DNA from: JAHEJN01 sp963787285
GTDB lineage: Bacteria; Actinomycetota; Acidimicrobiia; Acidimicrobiales; JAHEJN01
DNA: 64,000 nt
Assembly: GCA_963787285.1 (NCBI GenBank)
Contig: CAWBCM010000001.1
Location: 451,593 to 515,592 of the forward strand
Direction of reading: 5' to 3'
A model generated the notes under the pieces. That model saw nothing but the letters and a program-made list of their open reading frames with translations, had not been told where the DNA came from and did not search any database. Shown one piece after another: positions 38,272 to 47,594 of this stretch (its first letter is position 1; each line of letters opens with the position of its first letter). Made by a program: the position numbers and the translations under genes.

Positions 38272-38277
38272 TATGCT
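38272..38277 (+). promoter_or_regulatory. -10 box TATGCT upstream of the DivIVA-like gene
   Basis: TATGCT lies 39 nt before the ATG; an AAAGGA ribosome-binding site (38301-38306) follows, so this gene has a leader. Confidence 0.4.
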
Positions 38278-38316
38278 CTTGCCGCGGGCGGGGTCTGCAC
38301 AAAGGATCGCGCGGGT

Positions 38317-40432
38317 ATGCCCGAACGCTCAGAACCCGCCGCTTACGATCGTTCCATGATCGAACCGGCCCCCCGACAGGCTCCGGAGCCGCGCTTCGAC
38401 CCCGACAAGGTCGCCGACGCGTCGTTCGATGTGGTGCGCCGCGGCTTCAACGAGGGCCAGGTCCGTGAGTTCCTTCGTGATCTGTCGTCGTCGCTGCGCG
38501 CTGCGTACCGCACCGAGGACCGCCTGCGGGCATCGATCGCCGAGTTCGACGCGAAGTTCGTCGATGCGGCCGAGATCGACGAGCACACGCTCACCGAGCG
38601 ACTCGGAGCCGAAGCGGCCGCGATCCTCAACGTGGCGAGGGAGTCGGCCACCGCACGCCTGACCGAAGCCCAGACCGAGGCCGAGCGTCTGGCCACCTCG
38701 AGTCGTGAGGAGGCCGACGCGACGTTGACCGCGGCTCGTGAGGAGGCCGACGCGACGTTGACCGCGGCTCGTGAGGAGGCCGACGCGACGTTGACCGCGG
38801 CTCGTGAGGAGGCCGAGGCTCTGGCGACGGACAGCCAGGCCAGAGCCGAGGCGCTCGTGACCGATGCCGAGGAACGGGCGACGGAGATTCTGGCTGCGGC
38901 TCAGACAGTGCTCGACGAGCGCACCACCGAGGCCGATGCCGAAGCCGCTCGCCGGGTTGCGGCGGTGGACGACGAGGTGGCCCAGCGCCGGCTCGAGGGT
39001 GAACGCATCGTCGCCGAAGCCAAGCAGCAGGGTCGGGTGCTGCTGATCGAGGCCCGACACCACCGCGAGCAGTTGCTCCAGAATCTCGAACAGCGTCGTC
39101 GTCGTGTACGCGATCAGGTCGAACGCCTCCAGGCCGGACGCGATCGGCTGCTCGAGGCATACGAGGTCGTCCAGCGGACCATCGACACCGCCCGCCATGA
39201 CCTCAAGGTGGCGTTGCCCGAAGCCAAGATCGCGGGCGATCGCGCCTCTCGCCGAGCCGACGAGGAGCTGCCGCGTTCGATCGAGGCACTCGAGAGCGAG
39301 CTCGACGAGGCTCGCCGGGCGGGCCTGCTGGGTGCTCTCGACGTGATCGCGGCCGAGGCCGCCGCCGCCGGTGGGGTGGAGCTTCCGCTCGCGCCGGCGC
39401 CGCTACTCGAGCCTGAGAGCGTTGTGGTAGCCGAGCCCGAGCCCGAGCCGAGCCGGAGTTGGTGGAAGTGGCCGAGGCCGAGCCCGAGCGGCGGAGTCGG
39501 TGGAAGTGGCCGAGCCAGAGCCGGAGTTGGTGGAAGTGGCCGAGCCCGAGCCGAGCCGGAGTTGGTGGAAGTGGCCGAGCCGAGCCGAGCCGGAGTTGGT
39601 GGAGGTGGCCGACGCCGAGCCCGAGTCCGAGCCGGTGAGCGAGGTGGAACCCGATGTCGCCACCGAGGCGGCGTCGCTGTTCGATCGGCTGCGAGCCGAG
39701 CGCGAGGCCGAGGTGCTCGCCGCGGAGGCGGTTCTGCGGAGTGCGGCGGCCGACGACGCGACAGCCGATTCCGACGCCGGACCGGTCACCGACGCCGTCG
39801 GTGGCCCGGCCGATACGAGTACCTCCACGCAGGACCTCCTGGCCGCCCGGACGGCGGCCATCGAGGCGGTGGTGCCGATGATGGCCAAGCAGGCGAAGCG
39901 AGCCCTCAGCGATCTCCAGAACGAGTTCTTGGCGTCACTGCGAACCGGATCGACGATCACCGTCGACACCGAAGCGCTCGAGTCCGCCCTCACCGGTCCG
40001 TTGCCAACGGCATGGGCCGCGGGGGCGACCGCCATCGGTCGACCCGGAACCACCGCCGACGCGCAGGTCGGGCGCGTCGCGGACGCCCTGCAGACCGAGG
40101 TGTTCGGGCGGCTCCGACACGATCTCGAGCGCGCGGCCGAGCTCGGCGACGATGCCGTCGAAGGGGTGCGGCGGGTCGTCCGCAAGCTGCGGCCACGCCT
40201 GTCGCATCTGGCCGAATCAGCGGCGGCAGCGGCGTTCCTCGACGGAGTCCTCGACACCGTGCCCGACGGGTGCCCGGTTCGATGGGTGGCCGGCGATGGG
40301 CTCGCCGACGCCAAACACGCGGCCACCAATGGGAGCGTCGAGATTCGGCTCGGCGCACCGTTCCCGACCGGCGAGGTTCGCCCCGCACCCCTCGGCGATT
40401 GCCGTTGCCTGGTGGTGCCGCTGCACATCTGA
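38317..40432 (+). CDS. DivIVA-like coiled-coil protein with frameshifts in an acidic repeat
   Basis: A protein of about 706 residues if repaired. Residues about 25-70 resemble the DivIVA membrane-binding domain (VRRGFNEGQVREFLRDL). A long coiled coil follows to about 340, including three perfect 11-residue repeats EEADATLTAAR. Next is a Glu/Pro repeat region built on EPELVEVAE (39430-39620), then a second coiled coil (LFDRLRAEREAEVLAAEA) and a conserved-looking globular end (CPVRWVAGDGLADAK). Within the repeat the frame changes from the first to the third reading frame through several single-base losses of CCGGAG to CCGAG type. It probably organises polar growth or division. The two halves could also be separate genes, but no start or terminator supports that. 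Confidence 0.75.
38704..38814 (+). repeat. Perfect 33-bp tandem repeat, 3.4 copies, in coding sequence
   Basis: Copies begin at 38704, 38737 and 38770 and a partial one at 38803. Each encodes REEADATLTAA in frame, so copy-number change alters coiled-coil length in 11-residue steps. Confidence 0.92.
39430..39620 (+). repeat. Imperfect Glu-Pro repeat array (EPELVEVAE units)
   Basis: Five to six degenerate units of about 30-40 bp, each containing GAGTTGGTGGAAGTGGCCGA or close variants. Out-of-frame passages read as SRSWWKW, in-frame ones as EPELVEVA. Confidence 0.8.
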
Positions 40433-40479
40433 GCCGCGGTATTCGCCGATCGCGCCGAGTGGCGACGCCGCTGTCGCCC

Positions 40480-40485
40480 TAGGCT
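40480..40485 (+). promoter_or_regulatory. -10 box TAGGCT of the UPF0182 gene
   Basis: TAGGCT, 7-nt spacer, ATG at 40493. Confidence 0.5.
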
Positions 40486-40492
40486 CGCGGAA

Positions 40493-43400
40493 ATGCGCAA
40501 TCCCAGCGACATGCCTCCGCCCCGTCTGCGCCGCCGCAGGGGGCTTCCCCGCTCCGCTCGTGTCGCTCTGATCCTCCTCGCGGTCGTGGCCTTCGTGCTG
40601 TTCCTGTCGAGCCTCGGCCTGGCGCGGCTCTGGACCGACTATCTCTGGTTCGTGGCCCTCGGCGAGGGCCAGGTGTGGACCACCGTCTTCTTCACGAAGG
40701 TCGGTCTCGCCGCGGTGTTCACCGCGATCTTCTTCGCGGGCATGTGGCTCAACCTCTACATGGCCGATCGCGTCGCCCCGGTGTTCCGGCCCGCCGGACC
40801 CGAAGAGCTGGTGCTCGGGCGCTATCACGACGCGGTCGGTGACCGCACGGTGCTGGTCCGCTCCGGTGTCTCGGGTCTGCTCGCCCTCATGGTCGGTGCC
40901 TCTGCTGCATCGCAATGGCAGAACTGGTTGCTGTTCAACAACGCGGTCGACTTCGGCATCGACGACGCGCAGTTCGGGCGCGACGTCGGCTTCTACGTGT
41001 TTCGGTTGCCGTTCTGGTCCTACGTGGTCGACTGGTCGTTCCGGGCCCTGGTGGTGATGCTGCTGTTCACCATCGGCGCCCACTACATCAACGGCGGTAT
41101 CCGGCTGCAGACCACCGGTCAGATGGTGCGACCGGCCGTGAAGGCCCATGTCTCGGTGCTCCTGGCTCTCCTGGCCCTCATCAAGGCGGTCGACTACTAC
41201 CTCGCTCGATTCGATCTCACCCTGTCGCGTCGAGGGGTGGTCGACGGGGCAACTTCCACCGACGTGAACGCGTCGTTGCCGAGCATCAACCTGTTGTTGC
41301 TCGTCGCGCTGCTCGCCTTCGTGGTGTTCCTGGTGAACATCCGGATCCGGGGCTGGGTGTTCCCGGCGGCGGTGGTCGTGCTGTGGGCCTTCGCCGCCGT
41401 GGTCATGGGGGCCATCTATCCCGCCGTGTACCAGCGCCTCCGGGTCGAGCCCGAGGAGTCGGCGCGCGAGGCGCAGTTCATCGCCCGCAACATCGAGGCC
41501 ACCCGTGACGCCTTCGGCCTGGCCGTCGAGACCGAGCCCTTCCCGTACACCGCCGAGCTCACCGCCTCCGACATCCGCAACAACGAGGCGACGATCCGCA
41601 ACATTCGGTTGCTCGATCCCTCGATCGTCCAGGACACTTTCGAGCGGCTCGAGGCCGAGCGGGCGTTCTACGAGTTCGTCGACCTCGACGTCGACCGTTA
41701 CCAGATCGACGGTCGCACCACCCAGGTGATCATCGCCGCCCGCACCGTGCAGCCGGGCGACATCGGTGACCAATCGTGGGAGAACGAGACGCTTGCCTAC
41801 ACCCATGGGTACGGGGTCGCGCTGTCGCCGGCCAACGGCGTCGATGCATCCGGGCGCCCCGACTTCCTCATCGAAGGCGTGCCACAGGAGAACCGGCTCG
41901 ATGTCGTGCTCGATCGCCCCCAGCTCTACGTCGGCGAGCAGCTCGGTGGCTACGCCATTGTCGGCGCCACCCGACCCGAGATCGACTTCGTGAGCGACGC
42001 AGGCGACCAGGTCACGTCGCGCTACGACGGCGACGGGGGAGTGCGCCTCGGCGGTCTGTTCCGCCGGCTGGCCTTCTCCCTTCGTTTCGGCGATATCAAC
42101 CCGCTCGTCTCCGGCCAGCTCGATTCCGAGAGTCGGGTGCTCTACAACCGTGACATCCGGGGCCGGGTCGAGGCATTGGCCCCGTTCCTGCACTTCGACA
42201 GCGACCCGTATCCCGTCATCCACGAGGGCCGCATCGTCTACATGGTCGACGGCTACACCACCACCGACCGGTACCCGTACAGCCAACGGGCCGATACCGA
42301 CTCCGTTCCCCGCAACAGCGGTCTGGCCCACGGCTTCAACTACGTGCGCGGCGCGGTGAAGGCCGTGGTCGACGGCTACGACGGCAACGTCGACTTCTAC
42401 GTGATCAACCCCGACGATCCGATCATCCAGGCGTGGAGCCGCGCGTTCCCCGATCTGTTCACCGACTTCAGCGAGATGCCGGCCAACCTCATCGATCATC
42501 TCCGGTACCCCGAAGACCTGTTCCGGGTGCAGACCAACATGTGGGCCCGCTACCACGTCGGCGACCCCGACGAGTTCTATGCCGGTGAGCGGTCGAACTT
42601 CTGGGAGGTCGCCCAGGATCCTGGGGAGGCGGTTCGGGGTGGGCCGACAACCTCGACGTCGGCCACCACCGGGACGCCCGATCCCACGATTCCCACCGAT
42701 CTCGGTCGTATCGACCCGTACTACGTTCTGTTGAAGCTGCCGGGTGAAGCCGACGAGGAATTCGTGGTACTGCGGTCCTTCGTCCCGGTGTCGGGCGACA
42801 GCGAACGTCCCGAGCTCACAGCGTTCATGGTCGCCCGGTCCGATCCCCAGCGCTACGGCGAGCTGCTCGTGTACGAGATGCCGGGCACCCAGGTCGACGG
42901 TCCCCTCAACGTGAACAGCAACATCCTCACCGAGGAGACCATCGCCGACCGGATCACCCAGCTCAACCAGCAGGGCTCCCAGGTGCGCCTCGGCAACCTG
43001 TTGCTGTTGCCGATCGAGAATTCGATCGTCTATGTGCGACCGCTGTACGTGCAGGCCGACGCCGACACGGCCATTCCCGAGCTCAAGGCCGTGATCGTCG
43101 TTCACGACGACCAGGTCGTGATCGATGCCACGCTGTCGGGGGCACTCGAACAGCTCTTCGGCGTGGCACCCGAGACGCTCCAGGAGGAACCCGACGAGCC
43201 TCTCGACGGCGCTCCGACGACCGATCCCACCGAGCCACCGGCCGACGACGGCGCCACCGAACCATCTCCTCCGGTCGATGCCGATCCCCTCGAGGTCCCC
43301 GACGACGTGAGGTCTTTGCTCGATGAGGCCGCGTCGTTGTTCGAGCAGGCCGACGCGGCACTCCGCGACGGCGACCTCGGTGCGTACCAGGATCTCACCG

Positions 43401-43510
43401 CCCGGGCGGCCGATCTGATCGAGCGAGCCGTCGGCATCCTCGACGACGAGACCCCCACCACGTCGAGCGACTCCATCGACGCCTCCGCTGCGGAGTCCGA
43501 GCCTGCCTGA
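40493..43510 (+). CDS. UPF0182 family membrane protein
   Basis: A 1005-residue protein. About seven TM helices lie in the first 320 residues (VALILLAVVAFVLFLSSLG, WTTVFFTKVGLAAVFTAIFF and others). A large extracytoplasmic domain of about 550 residues follows, with the family segments DGRTTQVIIAARTV, YTHGYGVALSPANGV, RYPYSQRADTDS and HFDSDPYPVIHEGRIVYMVDGYTTT-type residues. The C-terminal 130 residues are acidic and Pro/Thr-rich, then helical. UPF0182 (COG1615) is widespread in actinobacteria and cyanobacteria and has no established function. It sits between the DivIVA-like gene and an ABC exporter pair. Confidence 0.93.
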   Translation: MRNPSDMPPPRLRRRRGLPRSARVALILLAVVAFVLFLSSLGLARLWTDYLWFVALGEGQVWTTVFFTKVGLAAVFTAIFFAGMWLNLYMADRVAPVFRPAGPEELVLGRYHDAVGDRTVLVRSGVSGLLALMVGASAASQWQNWLLFNNAVDFGIDDAQFGRDVGFYVFRLPFWSYVVDWSFRALVVMLLFTIGAHYINGGIRLQTTGQMVRPAVKAHVSVLLALLALIKAVDYYLARFDLTLSRRGVVDGATSTDVNASLPSINLLLLVALLAFVVFLVNIRIRGWVFPAAVVVLWAFAAVVMGAIYPAVYQRLRVEPEESAREAQFIARNIEATRDAFGLAVETEPFPYTAELTASDIRNNEATIRNIRLLDPSIVQDTFERLEAERAFYEFVDLDVDRYQIDGRTTQVIIAARTVQPGDIGDQSWENETLAYTHGYGVALSPANGVDASGRPDFLIEGVPQENRLDVVLDRPQLYVGEQLGGYAIVGATRPEIDFVSDAGDQVTSRYDGDGGVRLGGLFRRLAFSLRFGDINPLVSGQLDSESRVLYNRDIRGRVEALAPFLHFDSDPYPVIHEGRIVYMVDGYTTTDRYPYSQRADTDSVPRNSGLAHGFNYVRGAVKAVVDGYDGNVDFYVINPDDPIIQAWSRAFPDLFTDFSEMPANLIDHLRYPEDLFRVQTNMWARYHVGDPDEFYAGERSNFWEVAQDPGEAVRGGPTTSTSATTGTPDPTIPTDLGRIDPYYVLLKLPGEADEEFVVLRSFVPVSGDSERPELTAFMVARSDPQRYGELLVYEMPGTQVDGPLNVNSNILTEETIADRITQLNQQGSQVRLGNLLLLPIENSIVYVRPLYVQADADTAIPELKAVIVVHDDQVVIDATLSGALEQLFGVAPETLQEEPDEPLDGAPTTDPTEPPADDGATEPSPPVDADPLEVPDDVRSLLDEAASLFEQADAALRDGDLGAYQDLTARAADLIERAVGILDDETPTTSSDSIDASAAESEPA

Positions 43511-43517
43511 ACCCTCA

Positions 43518-45260
43518 TTGCTTCGCCGCGGCCTGGGCTTCGTCGTCGGCTACTGCCGTGACGAGCGGTTGGTGCTGGCGGCTGCGGTCACCGGGGCCGT
43601 GTTGTTCGCAGCGGCCGCCGTGGGCTCGACCTACGCGCTCGGCCTGCTGGTCGACGACGTGGTGGTGCCGTTGATCGACGATGGGTTCGACGGGTCACGT
43701 GCCGCTCAGGTACTGGTGATCGTCGCGATTCTGGCCGTGGCGCGGGCCGCCGGCGTCGTGCTTCGACGGTACTCGGCGGGCATGTTGCAGGCCCGCACGA
43801 AGGCGAGGTTGCAGCACCGTGCCACCGAACGCCTGCTGGCTGCACCGCTCGCCCACGTTCGCGTCTCGGCCACCGGCAAGCTGTTGGCCCACGTCGACTC
43901 CGACGCCGACGCCGCCACCGAATCCCTCGGTCCGCTCCCGTTCAGTCTCGGGGCCATCGCGATCATCGTCTTCGCCGAGGCGAGTCTGGTGCTCATCGAT
44001 CCCTGGCTCGGGCTGGTCGGCTTCGTCTTGATACCGCTGTTGTTGGTCCTGCAGCGCATACACGGGCGGCTCGTCGAACGACCGGCCCTCGCTGTCCGTC
44101 GCAGTCTGGGCAAGGTGGCCTCGATCGCCCACGAAAGCTTCGACGGCGCACTGGTGGTGAAGACCCTCGGCCGCGAGCGAGCCGAAGTCGAACGTTTCGC
44201 CGCGGCCACCGCCGAGCTGCGTGACGCCCGGATACGCCAGTCGATCATCCGCGGGCTCTATGAGCGCAGTCTCGACATCCTGCCCGATCTCGGCGTCGTG
44301 ACGCTGGTTCTGGTGGCCGCATGGCGGGTCGAGGCCGGGGCGATCTCCACCGGGCAGCTCGTTCAGGCGGTCGCCGTGTTCGGAGTTCTGGCTCTGCCCA
44401 TCGCCGTCGCCGGGTACTTCTTCGCGTCGCTTCCCCCGGGCACCGTTGCGCGCGAGCGGCTGAGCGATGTGTTCGCCATCGCGACTGATCCGCTGCTGCA
44501 CGTCGACGCCACTCAGCGCTTGTGTCCGGGCAACCTCGACCTCGTCGTCGACTCGCTCACCGTTGCCGTCGACGACGTGTCGCTCATCGACGGCGTCAGT
44601 CTCACCGTCGACGCAGGCGAGACCGTCGCGCTGGTCGGACCGACCGGATCCGGCAAGAGCACGCTCCTGCGGGCCGTCGCCCGCCTGATCGACCCGAGAG
44701 TCGGGTCGATCGCCATTGCCGGTGTGGCGCTCGACCGCATCGAGGAGGAGAGTCTGCGGCGGCGGGTGGCGGTGGCGATGCAAGAGCCGTTCCTCTTCGG
44801 TGACACCATCGAGCGCAACCTTCGCCTGGGCATGAAGAGCAACGAGGTCGACGGCGCCGATCTGGACACCGCCCTCACCATCGCGGCAGCGGAATTCGTC
44901 GACGATCTCGATGGCAGGCTGCAGGCGGTGGTCGGCGAGCGCGGGGTCACGCTGTCGGGCGGCCAGCGTCAACGGGTCGCCCTGGCTCGGGCCATGGCGC
45001 GAGGACCGGGACTGCTGTTGATCGACGACGCCACCTCGGCGGTCGATCCGGTCGTCGAGCAACGGATCCTCGAGCAGCTGCGCCGGCTCGACACCACCGT
45101 GGTGGTGGTGGCGCACCGCATGAGCACGATTGCCCTCGCGGATCGCGTGGTGTTCATGACCGACGGTCGTGTCGTCGCCTCGGGCACCCACGACGAGCTG
45201 CTCGATCTGCCCGACTACGCGGCGCTGGTGCGGGCCTACGAGAGCGAAGTGCCGACGTGA
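43518..45260 (+). CDS. ABC exporter half-transporter A (degenerate ATP site)
   Basis: A 580-residue fused TMD-NBD half-transporter. About six TM helices occupy residues 15-310. The ATPase domain has Walker A GPTGSGKST, the signature LSGGQRQRVALARAM and a switch histidine (VVVAHRMS). The Walker B ends LLLIDDATSAVD: the catalytic base is Asp (D504) instead of Glu, as in the degenerate half of heterodimeric exporters. It starts with TTG 7 bp after the UPF0182 stop and overlaps the second half-transporter by GTGA. Substrate (lipid, drug or peptide) unknown. Confidence 0.9.
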   Translation: MLRRGLGFVVGYCRDERLVLAAAVTGAVLFAAAAVGSTYALGLLVDDVVVPLIDDGFDGSRAAQVLVIVAILAVARAAGVVLRRYSAGMLQARTKARLQHRATERLLAAPLAHVRVSATGKLLAHVDSDADAATESLGPLPFSLGAIAIIVFAEASLVLIDPWLGLVGFVLIPLLLVLQRIHGRLVERPALAVRRSLGKVASIAHESFDGALVVKTLGRERAEVERFAAATAELRDARIRQSIIRGLYERSLDILPDLGVVTLVLVAAWRVEAGAISTGQLVQAVAVFGVLALPIAVAGYFFASLPPGTVARERLSDVFAIATDPLLHVDATQRLCPGNLDLVVDSLTVAVDDVSLIDGVSLTVDAGETVALVGPTGSGKSTLLRAVARLIDPRVGSIAIAGVALDRIEEESLRRRVAVAMQEPFLFGDTIERNLRLGMKSNEVDGADLDTALTIAAAEFVDDLDGRLQAVVGERGVTLSGGQRQRVALARAMARGPGLLLIDDATSAVDPVVEQRILEQLRRLDTTVVVVAHRMSTIALADRVVFMTDGRVVASGTHDELLDLPDYAALVRAYESEVPT

Positions 45261-47059
45261 CCGCGGCAGCATCGACCGATCAGTTCGACGACGATCTGCA
45301 GGGTGACGACATCCCGGCGCTCGCCACGCTGCGACGGGCGGTGGCGCGGACGCCCGTGCTGAGGCGCGGACTGGCATGGTCCTTCGGGTTCGCGGTGCTG
45401 GCCGCGGTCGGTCGTCTCGTCGTGCCCGTCCTGGTGCAATCGGTGATCGACAACGGCTTCGACGAGTCGGGCGTCGACACGAGCTACGTCGTCTGGGCGT
45501 GTTCGCTGACCGCCGGAGTGGTCGTCCTGGTCGGCGTTCCGGCGCTCGTGGCTCGCATCCGCATGATCCGCGCTGCCGAGGCCACCCTGTACGAGCTCCG
45601 GGTCTCTGCGTTCGAGCGGGTCCACCAGCTCAGCCTGTCCGACCACAACGAACAGCGCCGGGGCGCGCTTGTCGCCCGGGTCACCTCCGATGTCGACACC
45701 ATCACGCGATTCGTCGACTGGGGGGCGCTGTCGTGGATCGTCGAGTCGACGCTCATCATCGGGGTGCTCGCCCTGATGGCCCTGTACTCGTGGCAGCTCA
45801 CCCTTGTCGTCGTTGTCGCCATGCTGATCACCGGGCCTGTGGTGAAGACGCTTCAACGGCGTCAGCTCAGGGCCTACGACCTCGTCCGCACACGCGTCGG
45901 CGAGTTCCTCGGGCTCGCCGGTGAGATGCTCGGCGGCAGCGAGACAGTGCGGGCCTATGGCTACCGCGTCGAGCTGGGAGCCCAGCTCGACCGGGGCATT
46001 GCGCGCGAGTATCGAGCCCGAGTCGGCGCCGCCCGGTACTTCTCCACGATCTTCGCCCTCGGCGAGGTCTTCACGGCCGTCACGCTCATCTCGGTCACCG
46101 TGACCTTCGTGGTCTGGGGAGACGGCTGGGGTCTGGATACCGGTGAAGTCGTGGCGTTCCTCTTGTTGCTCGGGATCCTGCAGCGGCCGGTCTCCCAACT
46201 GATCGAGGTGCTCGACCAAACTCAGACCGCCCTGGCCGGCTGGCACAAGGTCCTCGGCCTGTTGGAGACCGAGCCCACGGTCACCGAGCCCGCTGCCGGT
46301 CTGGTCCTTCCCCCCGGTCCGCTCTCGGTCGAGGCCGACGACGTGTCGTTCGCGTATCTTCCGGGTGTCGACGTGTTGACTCACGTGTCGATCGCCATCC
46401 CCGCAGGAACCGATGTCGCCGTCGTGGGTGAGACCGGCAGTGGCAAGACCACCTTCGCCCGGCTGCTGGTGCGCCTCGCCGATCCGACTGCGGGCGAGAT
46501 CCGCCTCGACGGAATCTCGATCGCCCGGGTGAGCGCCGACGCAAGGCGGGCGGCGGTGCGGATGGTGCCACAGGACGGCTTCCTCTTCGATGGATCGATT
46601 CGCACCAACATCGGGTACGGGCGCAACGGCGCCACCGACATCGAGATCGATGGGGTGATCAGCGACCTGGGTCTCGCCCGTTGGGTCAGCGGGCTGGCCG
46701 AGGGACTGGAGACCGAGGTCGGCGAGCGGGGCGAGCGACTCTCGGTCGGCGAACGCCAGATCGTGGCTCTGGCCCGGGCGGCACTGGCCGATCCCGGACT
46801 CCTGGTGCTCGACGAGGCCACGAGCTCGGTCGATCCCGAGACCGAGCAGATCCTGTCGGGCGCACTCCAGCGTCTCGCCGCCGACCGCACGACCATCACC
46901 ATCGCCCACCGTCTGTCGACCGCCGAGCATGCCGATCTGGTGCTGGTGTTCGATTGCGGCCGCCTGGTGGAACAGGGAACCCACGCTGCCCTGGTCGCTG
47001 CCGGAGGCCGCTATGCCGAGCTTTTCAGTAGCTGGGAGCGCTCCACGGCGAGCTCGTGA
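45257..47059 (+). CDS. ABC exporter half-transporter B (consensus catalytic Glu)
   Basis: A 600-residue TMD-NBD half-transporter coupled to its partner by a GTGA overlap. The NBD has Walker A GETGSGKTT, Walker B LLVLDEATSSVD with the catalytic E520, and the histidine in ITIAHRLSTAEHAD. Its signature is altered (LSVGERQIVALARA instead of LSGGQ). Thus this half supplies the active glutamate and the partner supplies the good LSGGQ; together they form one hydrolytic and one degenerate site, the TM287/288-type arrangement. Confidence 0.91.
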   Translation: MTAAASTDQFDDDLQGDDIPALATLRRAVARTPVLRRGLAWSFGFAVLAAVGRLVVPVLVQSVIDNGFDESGVDTSYVVWACSLTAGVVVLVGVPALVARIRMIRAAEATLYELRVSAFERVHQLSLSDHNEQRRGALVARVTSDVDTITRFVDWGALSWIVESTLIIGVLALMALYSWQLTLVVVVAMLITGPVVKTLQRRQLRAYDLVRTRVGEFLGLAGEMLGGSETVRAYGYRVELGAQLDRGIAREYRARVGAARYFSTIFALGEVFTAVTLISVTVTFVVWGDGWGLDTGEVVAFLLLLGILQRPVSQLIEVLDQTQTALAGWHKVLGLLETEPTVTEPAAGLVLPPGPLSVEADDVSFAYLPGVDVLTHVSIAIPAGTDVAVVGETGSGKTTFARLLVRLADPTAGEIRLDGISIARVSADARRAAVRMVPQDGFLFDGSIRTNIGYGRNGATDIEIDGVISDLGLARWVSGLAEGLETEVGERGERLSVGERQIVALARAALADPGLLVLDEATSSVDPETEQILSGALQRLAADRTTITIAHRLSTAEHADLVLVFDCGRLVEQGTHAALVAAGGRYAELFSSWERSTASS

Positions 47060-47170
47060 GTTCGTGACGCCGTGTGAAGATCGTGTGACGCGGGCCGATC
47101 TGCACGAGGTTTCCCGAAAGGGAATGCCATCATGGCCGATGAGGTTGCAGACCGACAGGAGACGACAACC

Positions 47171-47428
47171 ATGAGCGAATCACTACTGCAACACCTGATC
47201 GACCTGCTGCTCGACGGCATCGACGGCGACGTGAGCACCAAATCACGTGTCATCGACGGGCTGCTCGACCTGCGCCTGGGTGCAGCCGAAAACACCGCCA
47301 TCGTCGCCCAGATCGACCGGGCCCTTCTCGAGATGCCCGGTGTCAGCTCGGTTCCCAACCGCTGGTGGATGGAAACCCTCGAAGCCCTTCGCATCAGCCT
47401 CGACGGAAGTCCGGTCTCGGCCGGCTGA
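47171..47428 (+). CDS. Small hypothetical protein
   Basis: An 85-residue helical, acidic protein (SESLLQHLIDLLLDGIDGD, VIDGLLDLRLGAAENTAIVA) without TM segments or known motifs. An AGGAGA site lies ten bases before the ATG at 47171; an in-frame ATG at 47132 would add 13 residues. It follows the ABC exporter by 111 bp and ends before a strong terminator. Function unknown. Confidence 0.65.
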   Translation: MSESLLQHLIDLLLDGIDGDVSTKSRVIDGLLDLRLGAAENTAIVAQIDRALLEMPGVSSVPNRWWMETLEALRISLDGSPVSAG

Positions 47429-47476
47429 TCGTCGCCCGGGTCATCCGGGCCAACCGCTCGATTCGTTTCGTGAACC

Positions 47477-47507
47477 GCAACAGCCCGCCGATTCGGCGGG
47501 CTGTTGC
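47477..47507. terminator. Bidirectional terminator between convergent genes
   Basis: GCAACAGCCCGCCG (47477-47490) and CGGCGGGCTGTTGC (47494-47507) pair perfectly over 14 bp around a 3-nt loop. It lies between the small + strand gene and the fusion gene on the minus strand. Confidence 0.8.
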
Positions 47508-47594
47508 AGTCTCAGGAGGGAGAGTGGCGGAGGAGGGGGTGTTCCGCCACCTCTCCATCGGAGCACCCCGACCGATGTTGAGGAATTCTTCGGA

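Noticed and set aside
38704..38814. A short regularly spaced repeat that could suggest a CRISPR array
   Set aside because: The copies are directly adjacent without spacers and are in frame in a coiled-coil protein.
39500..40432. A separate gene for the C-terminal half of the DivIVA-like protein
   Set aside because: There is no promoter, ribosome-binding site or proper start; the frame begins inside a repeat shared with the upstream half.
40217..43105. A 962-codon open frame antisense to the UPF0182 gene
   Set aside because: It is a by-product of GC-rich codon bias; its translation is low-complexity His/Gly/Val-rich sequence with no domain, while the plus strand encodes a conserved protein.
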